Made by a program: the position numbers and the translations under genes | Assembly: GCA_004431415.1 (NCBI GenBank) | Contig: QPMI01000513.1 | Coordinates: 62,001 to 126,000 of the forward strand | DNA from: Cyanophora paradoxa | Taxonomy: Eukaryota > Glaucocystophyceae > Cyanophorales > Cyanophoraceae | DNA length: 64,000 bases | Reading direction: 5' to 3' | Notes under the pieces: model-generated | The model's input: only the letters and a program-made list of their open reading frames with translations | What the model was told of the DNA's origin: nothing | Databases searched by the model: none | In this document: positions 54,401-64,000 of the stretch, in pieces | Layout: the number at the start of each line of letters is the position of its first letter | Numbering within the stretch: the first letter of the stretch is position 1

Positions 54401-57400
54401 CAGGAGCAGGAGGTGCGCCCACGCCCCGCCCCGCCCCGAGAGTAGAGGCGAGAGGGCGGGCGGGGCCGACGGGGCCGGGGCCGGGGCGGGCGCAGGTGGT
54501 GTGGGCCGGGGCGCCCGAGTACCCCCTCTCCCCGGAGACCCTCGCCTTCCTCGGGCCCCGGCGCTCCTTCGAGCAGTGGCGAGCCGCCCCGCCCGCCCGC
54601 CCCCCGCAGCGGCTCGCAGGCAGCGCCGGCGGGGCGGGGGTGGCTGACGCGGCACGAGGCGCGCAGGCGGGAGATCGTGCGGGACCGCTCGCAGGCGTGG
54701 CTCCCCTCGGACCTCACCGCGGCCCAGGCCCGCCCCCGCCCGCCCGCCGCCGCCGCGACGCCGGCGCGGGGCGGCTCAGGGGGCGGTCAGGTGGTGCGGG
54801 CGACGCTCTCGGACGCGGTGCGCATCAACTGGATGCTCCTCGAGGCGAACAAGAAGCTCACCGCCTCCAACCGGTCCGCCCCGTCCCGTCCCACCCACCG
54901 GCCCGATCCCGAGCCCGAGCCCCTTGGCCCCCGCCGACTCCCCGGGGCGGGGCCAGGGCGCTGGAGAAGATGGCGGGGGAGCTGCGGGACCTGATCGCGC
55001 AGAACCCGTGCCCCATCTTCCGCGTGGGCGCGGACGGGCGCATCCGCGAGTGGAACCCGGCCGCCGTCGCCGCCACGGGCTTCTCCCGCGAGGAGGCCAT
55101 CGGGGCCCTCGCCCACCGCCTCCTCTCCGGCGGCGACGTCGACATCGAGGCCGCCGTGCAGAACATCGTCGAGACCGGCCTCCGCGGCTACGCGGTCCGC
55201 TCCCGCTTCGCTGCAGTCGGGCGGGCGGGCGCGGGCGCGCTGACCGGCCCCGCCCCGCCCCAGACGCGCTCCGTGGACCTCTTCTTCCGCACCAGGGACC
55301 AGGCCGAGCCGTGCGCCCCCGCGCCCAGCGTCGAGCTCGCGCCCGCGTCGGAGGGGCCCAACGGGGGCGGGGGCGCAGGCGGGAGTTCAACGTGCTGACG
55401 GGGGTCCAGTACCACCGCGACCGCTCCTCCATCGAGGGCGCGCCCCGGCCCCCGCCCCGCCCGCCCCCGCGCCTAGTCGCGGCCCGCCCGTGGGTTATGG
55501 TCGTCCGCCGAGCCCGGCTCACCCCTCCGCAGGCGTCATCGTCGTCTGCCAGGACATGTCCAAGCACAAGGGTCCGCGCCCCGCGCCCCGCTCCCCGCCC
55601 CCCGCCCCCGAGCCTGGCGGGGGCGGGGCCGACGCGGGGGCGGGGCGCAGAGCTGTGGGAGGCGAAGAGCGCGAACGAGGCCAAGTCGACCTTCATCGTG
55701 CGCGGCCCCGGCCCGCGGCCCCGCCCTCCCGCCTCCCGGCGTCTAGTCGGGCTCCTCCAGCTGCCCCGCCCGCTGACGCCGCCCGCCCGCCCGCCAGGCG
55801 ACGATCTCGGTGCTGCCTGCGCGCAGGCGACCGCGGCGCTCGCCCCCTCTGACCCCCCCGCGCCCCCTCTCCCCTCCGCCTCGCCCCGCAGCACGAGATG
55901 CGGAGTGCGGCGGGATCCCCACGCCCGCCCTGCGCCTGCCCCGCGCGCCTCTGACGAGCGCCACCGCGCGCCACGCGCAGCGCCGCTGAACGGGATCCTG
56001 GGGATGCTGACGCTGGCCGCGGACTTCGACATGCCGACGGAGGCCCGCGAGTTCGTCGCGAACGCGGTGCGCCCCAGCACGCCCGCGCCCCGGACGCCCC
56101 CGCCGAGCGAGCGCCCCGGCAGGCGCTGTGCGGCGAGTACCTGCAGTCCCTCATCGGCGACGTGCTCGACGTCTCCCTCATCGAGGCCAAGAAGCGCGCA
56201 CCGCCCCCTCCGCCCCGCCCTGGCGCCCCGCCTGTCCCCTCAAAGCACGCCGCTGATACCGGGGCAGGCTGGTGCTCAAGCGGGAGCCCTTCGAGCTGCT
56301 GGACACCATCCAGTCCGCCGTCGTCATGCTCGTGCGCTGCGCTGCGCCCCGCCGCCCCGCCGCCCCGCCCCGCCCCGCCCCGCCCCGCCCCGCCCCGCTG
56401 AGCGGGGCGGGGGCGGGGGCGGGCAGGCGCCGAAGGCGGACTCGAAGGGGATGGCGATCGCGATGGACGTGCACCCGGGCTTCCCGGGCCAGGTCGTCGG
56501 CGACGCCGACCGCGTCCGGTCCGGCCCCTCCCGCCCCCCGCTCTTCTCCGGGACGCTGAGGCGGGGGCGCCTCCGGCGGGCGGGCAGGCAAGTGGTGATC
56601 AACCTGCTGAGCAACGCGGTGAAGTACAGCCCGAACGAGCGCCCCGTCACCGTGCGCCCCGCCCCGCCTCACGCCTCGTCGCGGCCACCCCCCCGAGGCC
56701 TCGCCCCTGACTCCCCGCGCAGGTGACGTGCCACGTGCTCGAGGTCTTCGAGGACGCCATCCGCGTCCGCGTCGCCGTCGCCGACGAGGCCCGCCCCCGC
56801 CCTCCCTCGCCCCGTCCCTGAGGCCCTGGCCGCCTCTCTGAAGCCCCGGCTCTCGCCCGCGCGCAGGGGATCGGGCTGAAGGACGAGGACAAGCCGAAGC
56901 TCTTCACCCTCTTCACCCGCATCCGCGACAAGGACTTCTCCGATCCCGGCGGTGCGCCCCCGCGACTCGGGCTGCCCTCTGCCCGCCCCGCCCCGCCCTG
57001 CCCCGCCCAGCCGACCCCTCTGACCCTGCGCCCGCCCTCAGGCACGGGCCTCGGCCTCTGGCTCTGCAAGGACCTGATCCACCTGATGGGCGGCGACATC
57101 GGCTGCGAGTCCGAGTACGGCAAGGGCTCCACCTTCTGGTTTGTCGTCACGTGCGCACGCCCCCGCCCCCTCCCCTCCTCTTCTCCTCCCGCCCGGCCCG
57201 CGGCCGCTGAGGGGCGGGCGCGCGCGGGGGCAGCTTCCCGGTGCTGCCGCGGCCGACGGCGGAGCTGCGGCCCTCGATGATCCTGCGCTCCCTCACGAGC
57301 TCGGGCGCCAACTCGCCCATCGGCGGCAACGTGCGCCCCCCGCCCGCCCCCCGCCCGCATGCGAGCCCCGCCCCTCGCCGACGCGCGCGGCCCGGGCGGC

Positions 57401-58656
57401 GGCAGTCGCGATCGCCGTGAACCTCGCGGCGGCGGCGCTGGCGGCGCACGCGGGCAAGACCTTCCCCCCGGTCCGACGGGTGCGCCCTGCGGGGCTCCCG
57501 TGCCGCCCGCCCCCTGGGAGGTGCCGGGCTGAGGCGCCGCCCGCGCGCCCCGCCCGCCCGTCCGCGCAGGCTCTCGTCGCTGGCGGAGAGCTCGCGGCCC
57601 AGCTCCCCCATGAGCGAGTCGGCGATGGGGCTCTCCCCGGCCGCCTCCTACTCGGGGCCCCCGGGGGCGCCGGCGCCCTCGAGACCCTCTCCCCCGACAT
57701 CCTCGCCAACGTCGCCCCGGTCCGCCCGCCCCCGCGCACCCGCGTACCCCCCAGGCAGCCCCCCCCCCCCCCCCCCCCCCCCCCCTCACGCGCCGGCCGC
57801 CCGGCGCAGGGGCCGCCGGGGAACTTCACGCTGCCGAACGGGACGGTGCTGATGCCGCGGGTGGAGCGGAGCAACACGGACCCGGGGCCGGGCCGGCGGA
57901 GGCGGCGCACGGGCGCGAGGAGAAGCGGCGCGGCAGCGGCTCGGGCGAGCTCCGCAGCTCCCTATGCCTCCTCGTCGAGGCGCGCTGCACCCGCCCCGGC
58001 CCCGGCCCCTCGCCGCCTCGCCGCCGGCCGGCGCTGACGGGGCGGGGGGGGCGGGGGGGCAGGACAACCTGATGAACTCGCAAGTGGCGAAGCGCTTCCT
58101 GATGGCGGGCAAGCACGACGTGATCTGCGCGTTCAACGGGCAGGAGGCCCTCGAGATCTACAAGAAGCACTGCCTCGCGCCCCCGGGCCAGCCCCGCGAG
58201 CTCGCCCCCATCGACGTCATCTTCATGGACTGCGAGATGCCGGTACCCCCGACCCCCGACCCCCTTCCCTTTCCACATGCTGACGCCGTACCCCCCCCCC
58301 GGCAGATCATGAACGGGTACGAGGCGACCGCAGCGATCCGCGAGTTCGAGGCCGACCGTACCCTGCCACCCATTCCCATCATCGCCCTGTGCGCCGCCAC
58401 CCCCCCCCCCCCTTCCTCTTCTTCCCCCCCGAGGGGGGCGGCTGTCCTTACGCGTACCCCCTCAGCACGGCGCACGCGCTGCGGGAAAATCATGATAAAT
58501 GTTTTGCGGTGGGGATGAACGACTGTACGTCGTTTGCCGGGCTGTCTGTGCGCCCGGCGGTCATTCATTCGCCCCCGCCCCGCCCCCGCAGACCTCACGA
58601 AGCCCATCCACCGGACGACAATCCTCTCCGCAGTCTCCAAGTGGACCCCAACGTGA
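51456..58656 (+). CDS. Phytochrome - histidine kinase - receiver hybrid
   Basis: Bilin photoreceptor fused to a two-component relay. Exon 1 (MMKSIS) and two small exons join in phase to [20 protein letters not shown], the PAS lead. A long Ser/Pro/Ala insert follows, then [39 protein letters not shown] and [36 protein letters not shown] aligns with the CH-xxx-NMG motif, with Cys kept and His replaced by Ala. The PHY domain has [36 protein letters not shown] and the tongue [10 protein letters not shown] second PAS follows ([20 protein letters not shown]). The kinase has [13 protein letters not shown] (phospho-His), [14 protein letters not shown] (N box), VADEGIGL (G1) and [13 protein letters not shown] (G2). 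The receiver has [32 protein letters not shown] (phospho-Asp) and [15 protein letters not shown], stopping at 58656. At least 20 introns; the one inside LLVEDN appears to be GC-AG. Confidence 0.9.
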
Positions 58657-59398
58657 CCACCCGCCCGTCCCGGCCCCCGGCTCCCCGCTCCCGGCGCCTG
58701 GCTCGGCTCGGCTCGGCTGGGCGCAGGCGGGCCCCGGCCCCGCGCCCCTTTCTCCGATTTCCATCTTTTCTCCTCCGGCTTTCTCCGCTTTGCGCGTGCG
58801 TGCATATGCGTATTAGTAGTTTCGTTGTGCGAGTGCGGGTCCGTATGGGTGTACCTTCTCCAACATCCATCAGTGTTATTTTCGTGTGCAAAGCTTTTGT
58901 AGATAGCTAGCCTAGCAGATCTAGAGTTTGCCGATTGGGCTTGTTGTTCACTACATTTTTTGTGTACTACGGTACGGTTAGGCTATTATGTCCTTTGATA
59001 GTGATACATTCCACATGGCCAGAACCTGTTTTCACGTGTATATGTGGTCGCGGACAGCTGCGATCCCATTTTTGGAGACGCTCTCCGTATGTCCAGTCAT
59101 TGTCGACATATCTTTATGCTACCTCATCCTTAGTCACCAATTTTGCACGTCCGGAGCTTGCTCCGTTTTCGGCCGTTGTTCGAAAGAAAACTCGACAATG
59201 CATTTGATCGTGACACGTGATGTTCGCTAGCTGTTAACTAGCAGCACTTCTGTGGCCGACAGTGATCATGACACGCTGCGCATGCAAGACTTTCTCACCA
59301 AGCGTTTGATACACATCTCTTTTCTTACGAAGTTATAATTAGTCAGTCGCCGCCATGATTTGGCTGCCATCGACAGATCAGACTGGGGTAGTATAGTT
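58657..59398. other. 3' flank of the phytochrome gene and transition to AT-rich DNA
   Basis: Composition drops sharply from very GC-rich to AT-rich after about 58800. ORFs are short and without motifs. Confidence 0.35.
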
Positions 59399-61046
59399 GC
59401 TACATAGTAGATTAACCCATGTTCCCCTTGGAAGAAAATTCCGTTTAGTACTACGGCAGACTCAAACTGCCAGCATTGAGAGCGGTGCGAACAGTCAAAC
59501 TCACAGAGTGGAGTGTGCTCCATGGGTGGTCCAGCCTGGGCTACCAACAGTCGTGCCAGCATGTTTGGTAAGTGGGGAACTTGTGAATCGCAGGCCAGTG
59601 GTTGAGTTGTCGCTCTCATTGGTATACTCAATTCGATATGCACTTGAAGGCTGCCAGTGCTGCCTTGACTCACTGTGGTCACTGAGACAGGCTCCGCATG
59701 AGAAGGAAAAGTCACTGAGTGATGTATGACTCTGTGACTTCTTAAAAAAAGTAGTGGCAGCCGCTGCCCTTGCCAGTGAGCTTGGAAGCATGAAGTGGGA
59801 AGATCTGCCACAGAGTGGAGTTTTGTGGCTGAAATTGGGTATCCGGCAGTTCTGTCCATGGAAAGTCCTTTTTTTCCTTTTTTCTTCCTGAAGTGCTGTG
59901 GTGCACTTGACTGCTCAGTGCCGATTCAGAACCGGTTCGATTCTTGGCAAACAACAAGCAACAAATTAAACATCTTGGCATGTACAACAAAAAGAAAACA
60001 CATGTTCCACAATATACAAACAACAAAACATGACAAAAAACAATAAAGCACAACACAAGCACCACGTGCACAACACATGCACAACAAACAAAACAGCCTT
60101 GTGCTTGCAACTTTTTGTTTCACAAAACAAACAACATTCTTTTCTAGTCTAGATGGTATATCTGTATATTGATCACGATGCATGCATTATGTTCATCATG
60201 GCATCATTGCACGCATAAAATATTGTTGCATGTTGCATGCATGATCATGAAATGATCAATGATTGACTTGTTCCTGATCAAATCTTCTTCAATCTTGCCA
60301 GGTTGTTTTTATCAATTCTCCAAGATCTTCTTGTTTTTGTCTGAAGTGTTCAATTCTAAAGTATTTGCAATTGTTCATGATCAGTGCCGCAACGCGTAAC
60401 GTTAACGTTCGAGTTTGAGCTTCGATTCTTGCCCATGTTCCTGCTAAGATCTAGAATTGCCCTTTCTTTTCCAGCCATGGCCAGAATCTACATCAACTGT
60501 CGAAGTTCAATGAACATATATTCATAACAGAAATGAACATAACTGATCAAACCTTTGAAATACATTGCATGTGCTTCTTTTGCGTGATCACTTCATTGTT
60601 TCTAGATCTGTTCCGAAATGCTCTCTTCGGGGCCTCTGCGGCTTTGTCATACCCAGTCTTGCTGGCATGGATGTGTCTACTGCATTTCTCTCTCTCTCTC
60701 CGAAATGCTCTCTTCTTTTTGTTCAGTGCTTCGAATTCAGCTTCATTTTCATTCTTTGTAATATGATTGAGCCACAAGAGATTCATGCGTTCAATTTCAA
60801 ACTTCTTGCAATATTAATTGTTCAGTGCTTTAGCTTTTCTTCTCATCTTCCTGGCTGCACTCCGATCTGTTCTGTTCTTTATGTTCAGTGCTTCAGCTTC
60901 TTCTGTTCTGTCTTCAGAATTTTAGTACTTCAGTCTCATTCTTTATTCTAATTAATTAGAAGAAGAAGAATAAAAAACCACAAGAACTCAAAGAACCCAA
61001 AAAAACACTGGGGGGGTGCGGGGGGGCGGAGCCCCCCTGCTTGTTA
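59399..61046. repeat. AT-rich tandem repeat, unit 1
   Basis: Starts GCTACATAGTAGATTAACCC and ends with a G-tract/C-tract terminus (61004-61042, ACTGGGGGGGTGCGG through GAGCCCCCCTGCTTGT). Blocks along its length recur in order in unit 2: 59399-60040, 60174-60275, 60367-60396, 60535-60582 and 60865-60945. Minus-strand ORFs of about 120-200 codons overlap it, but they diverge between units mainly by residue-changing substitutions and look non-coding. Confidence 0.75.
60627..60692 (+). repeat. Short copy of a dispersed repeat 3' end
   Basis: TTCGGGGCCTCTGCGGCTTT through GTCTACTGCATTTCTCTCTC matches 62820-62885. It is GC-richer than its surroundings and ends in a CT-rich run. The shared 3' end with different 5' limits resembles 5'-truncated retroposon copies. 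Confidence 0.55.
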
Positions 61047-61050
61047 CCAT

Positions 61051-62998
61051 GCTACATAGTAGATTAACCCATGTTCCCCTTGGAAGAAAATTCCGTTTAG
61101 TACTACGGCAGACTCAAACTGCCAGCATTGTCTACGGTGCGAACAGTCAAAGTCACTGACTGGACTGTGCTCCATAGGTGGTCCAGCCTGGGCTGCCAAC
61201 AGTCGTGCCAGCATGTTTGGTAAGTGGGGAACTTGTGAATCGCAGGCCAGTGGTTGAGTTGTCGCTCTCATTGGTATACTCCATTCGATATGCACTTGAA
61301 GGCTGCCAGAGCTGCCTTGACTCACTGTGGTCACTGAGACAGGCTCCACATGAGAGGGAAAAGTCACTGAGTGATGTATGACTCTGTGACTTGTAGCGGC
61401 AGCCGCTGCCCTTGCCAGTGAGCTTGGAAGTATGAAGTGGGAAGATCTGCCACAGAGTGGAGTTTTGTGGCTGAAATTGGGTATCCGGCAGTTCTGTCCA
61501 TGGAAAGTCCTTTTTTTCCTTTTTTCTTTCTGAAGTGCTGGGGTGCACTTGACTGCTCAGTGCCGATTCAGAACCGGTTCGATTCTTGGCAAACAATAAA
61601 TAATACATTGAACATCTTGGCATGTACAACAAAAAGAAAAGCATATGTTTTACAATGTACAAACAACAAAACATGACAAAAAAAACCGAAGAAGAAGAAG
61701 AGGAGTATGTATAAGACACGCCCAAGCCGGTTGTCGAACACTAGCACAACAAACAAAACAGAAACTTGCGAAGAGATCTAGATGGCCAAGTGGCATCTAG
61801 ATCTTTATATCATGATGCATGCATTATTCATCATGGCATCATTGCATGCATAAACTATTGTTCCGTGTTACATGCATGAAATGAAATGATCAATGATTGA
61901 CTTGTTCATGTCTTTTGCTTCATCTCTCTTTCTCATGATCAATTCTTCTACATCCTTGCCAGGTTGTTTTTGCCAAGTTGTCAATTGAAGTGTTCAATTC
62001 TTAAGCTTCTTGCAATTGTTCATGATCAGTGCCGCAATGTATTGCCAGGCTAGATAGCTGGCAAGGTGGTGTATTGGGGGTACAGGCAGACTGAGGTACA
62101 GGGGTACAAAGCTACAGGGACTTGGACAGTATATCACTGCTGCAGAATGCTTCTTGGACAGTACGTTCAAGCTTCTTGCCCGCTTTCCTGCTAAGAATTG
62201 CCCTTGCTTTGCCAGCCATGGCCAGTATTTAGCACCAAAACTCGATGTTTGATGACAGATCTAGAACATAAATGATCAAACCTTTGAAATACATTGCATG
62301 TGCTTCTTTTGTTTTGTTTTGCGATCACTTGTTGTTCATCTTCCTGGCTAAAGCTATAGCTAAGAATATCAAATCGCCCTTTAATTTCTTTGCCAGCCAA
62401 GAATTAAACACCAATTGCAAAGCACTATGTTTCATGACAAACCATAAATGATGAAGCCTAGCTTTGGACTACATTGCATCTCGTGCATTGTTTCCTGATT
62501 ACATGATCAGTGTTTAATTTCTACATCTTTCATGCACTCAGATCTGTTCTGTTCTTTATGTTCAGTGCTTCAGCTTCTTCTGTTCTGTCTTCACAACTTT
62601 AGTACTTCATTCTCATTCTTTGTTCAATTAATACGTAGTAGTAGTAGTAGTAGCGGGCCGTCACGGGGATTCAGGCCCTTCCTATGTGGCGCCGTCGGGT
62701 GTCCACATAGGGTGCCCTATTTCCTTGCTGGCGCCCTGGGGGTGGTGGCCCAGGGTCCTGTATGCGGCTCCACTCACTCCCCATGCTAGTGGGTCCCTGA
62801 CGGGCCTTGCACGTCCCATTCGGGGCCTCTGCGGCTTTGTCATACCCAGTCTTGCTGGCATGGATGTGTCTACTGCATTTCTCTCTCTCTTTTTTTTTTT
62901 AGTAGTAGTAGTATGTAGAAGAAGAATAGCCCACAAGAAATCAAAGATTCCTAAATAACACTGGGGGGGTGCGGGGGGGCAGAGCCCCCCTGCTTGTA
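61051..62998. repeat. AT-rich tandem repeat, unit 2
   Basis: Direct, diverged copy of unit 1, about 300 bases longer because of an extra GC-richer segment at about 62650-62890. It ends in the same G-tract/C-tract terminus (62960-62996). No gene recognised. Confidence 0.75.
62653..62890 (+). repeat. Longer copy of the dispersed repeat, flanked by AGT triplets
   Basis: A GC-richer block (CGGGCCGTCACGGGGATTCA onward) set in AT-rich DNA, bordered on both sides by AGTAGTAGTAG runs (62635-62652 and 62901-62913) and ending in CT and poly-T runs. Its last 65 bases equal 60627-60692. The layout suggests a retroposed element with duplicated flanks. Confidence 0.5.
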
Positions 62999-63679
62999 GA
63001 TTTAATTTGATCCGACTCGGTGACCCCGAACTTCATCGATTTCATAATCAGGGCCTGGCCATCACGGCATGGCAATCTAATAGCGTGTCCATTGTGCACG
63101 CACAAGCATTCCATGATATGTCAATAGTATTTTCCTATACGATCTCCGGTATCTCATTGATCTAATCGGTTTTCCTATACGATCTCCGGATCTCGAGCTC
63201 CTATCCGATCTTCCTATGTACCATATATTGAAAATTTGATCCGACTCGGTGACCGGGTCCTTCGGACCCCGAAGTCGATCGATGTCAGGGGCTGGTCACG
63301 GGTCATGATATCGATATCGAAATCCGATGACTCGATGATGATCAGTGACTCGGCAACGTGCACGTACACGTACAATTGCAACTGGCACCAGCCCAGCGCT
63401 AGCCTTGTCTAGGTGAAATCGGCGCCAGCCTAAAGCGCTAGCTAGTCGGGAAGAAATGGAGTGAGGTTTCGAAAATCGATTTCGATCAAAATTCACGCAG
63501 CAAGTGGCCATCCGGCCAGGAAAGACAAACCGGCAACTAGCTGAAGATGCCCTGTCTACTTCAAACAATTACAGCAAGCGCTGCCCGCAGTTGTGCAGCG
63601 CCGTGGAAAACTGGCCGGCGCCCCGCGGCAAGGCCGAAGGGCGCGCAGAGTGGCCGCCAAATCAAAGCGAGCAGGCCGC
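62999..63679. other. Spacer with short direct repeats
   Basis: TTTCCTATACGATCTCCGG occurs twice (about 63132 and 63170), and TTGATCCGACTCGGTGACC occurs near 63007 and 63236. No gene recognised. Confidence 0.4.
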
Positions 63680-64000
63680 TTATGTCGAGAAGTTCTTGGA
63701 GCCGAACACGCCGGACTCCTGGCGCACCTCCTCCGGGACCTGGCGGAGGCACACCGAGTTGGGGCGAGCGAGGCGCGGCGGGACGCGAGGGGCGGCGGGC
63801 GAGGGCCCTGCCTTGGTCATGATGTAGTCGAACACCTCCTTCCAGTTCGGAACGGCGCGGAGCTCAATCTTGCCGCCGCCCCGCACGCAGACGACCATGT
63901 CCGCGCAGGAGCCCAGCGCCTGGACCGAATGTCGTGAGCAGCGCCGGGATGCGGGGCGGGGCAACACGGGCAGCACCTTCTGCACGTAGCGGATGTTCTC
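63680..64000 (-). CDS. 3' end of an unidentified gene (runs off the right edge)
   Basis: Minus-strand exons read ENIRYVQKVLP, then after a GTGTTG to TCCAG intron ALGSCADMVVCVRGGGKIEL then RAVPNWKEVFDYIMTK, then after a likely GC-AG intron (AAG then GCAGGG, ending CGCCAG) VPEEVRQESGVFGSKNFST-stop at 63680. Conserved-looking wording and consistent splice phase make it a real gene end, but I do not recognise the family and the rest is outside the window. Confidence 0.5.
   Translation of the reverse strand, partial: ENIRYVQKVLPVLPRPASRRCSRHSVQALGSCADMVVCVRGGGKIELRAVPNWKEVFDYIMTKAGPSPAAPRVPPRLARPNSVCLRQVPEEVRQESGVFGSKNFST

Noticed and set aside
61004-61046. Helitron 3' end (GC-rich hairpin near the terminus)
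   Set aside because: No consistent CTRR end follows the hairpin in the copies, no 5' TC start is shared, and no Rep/helicase is present.
59266-61725. Minus-strand ORFs shared by both AT-rich repeat units, possibly a gene family
   Set aside because: The two copies differ mainly by residue-changing substitutions, the frames do not stay aligned, and no domain is recognisable.

Overview
The window is nuclear DNA from a eukaryote, most likely a unicellular alga with a very GC-rich genome. Genes are split by many short introns, mostly with GTGCGC-type donors and GCAG acceptors, and almost no gene is a single open frame. Several products point to a photosynthetic cell: an assimilatory ferredoxin-type nitrite reductase with a plastid-type leader, a formate/nitrite transporter, a RETICULATA-related (DUF3411) protein and a phytochrome. 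The phytochrome carries its candidate chromophore Cys in the GAF domain, as in green and cyanobacterial phytochromes, but I cannot name the lineage with confidence. I found no rRNA genes, tRNA genes or CRISPR arrays.

Layout, left to right. 1-450: start of a protein kinase (minus). 451-1997: spacer rich in short palindromes, then a block of nearly pure G+C. 1998-9905: ABCC/MRP-type ABC exporter (minus), head to head with an F-box gene (plus, 10161-11873). A 4.6 kb segment holding the 5' end of the ABC gene, the F-box gene and the 3' end of the next gene is tandemly duplicated (8561-13177 and 13185-17787). 16961-18643 and 18780-23155: two uncharacterised genes (minus). 24098-25889: glyoxylate/succinic semialdehyde reductase (minus), divergent from 26345-31013, a plus-strand gene that appears to join a DPY-30/RII-alpha-like docking motif, a TIR domain and an EML-type HELP/WD40 propeller. 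31387-33794: formate/nitrite transporter (minus), divergent from the ESCRT-III subunit CHMP6/VPS20 (34134-34994, plus). 37435-39123: proline-rich protein with repeated WTxKIK segments and a PP1-docking-like motif (minus). 40203-42046: RETICULATA-related protein (minus), divergent from an Abraxas-like MPN protein (42584-43673, plus). 44324-47057: nitrite reductase (minus). 47566-50510: a hAT DNA transposon with a perfect 8-bp target duplication, inserted about 0.5 kb upstream of nitrite reductase. 51456-58656: phytochrome - histidine kinase - response regulator hybrid (plus). 58657-63679: AT-rich island of repeats. 63680-64000: 3' end of an unidentified gene (minus).

Functional themes. The transporter and nitrite reductase would together move nitrite into the plastid and reduce it to ammonium, with the phytochrome hybrid as a possible light input to cell state. 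The most unusual gene is the TIR-EML fusion, which puts an apparently intact TIR NADase-type domain on a microtubule-binding-type scaffold. Differences between the two copies of the tandem duplication are mostly single-base changes in homopolymers and break the frames in a complementary way. Some frame breaks elsewhere may therefore be sequencing or assembly errors.
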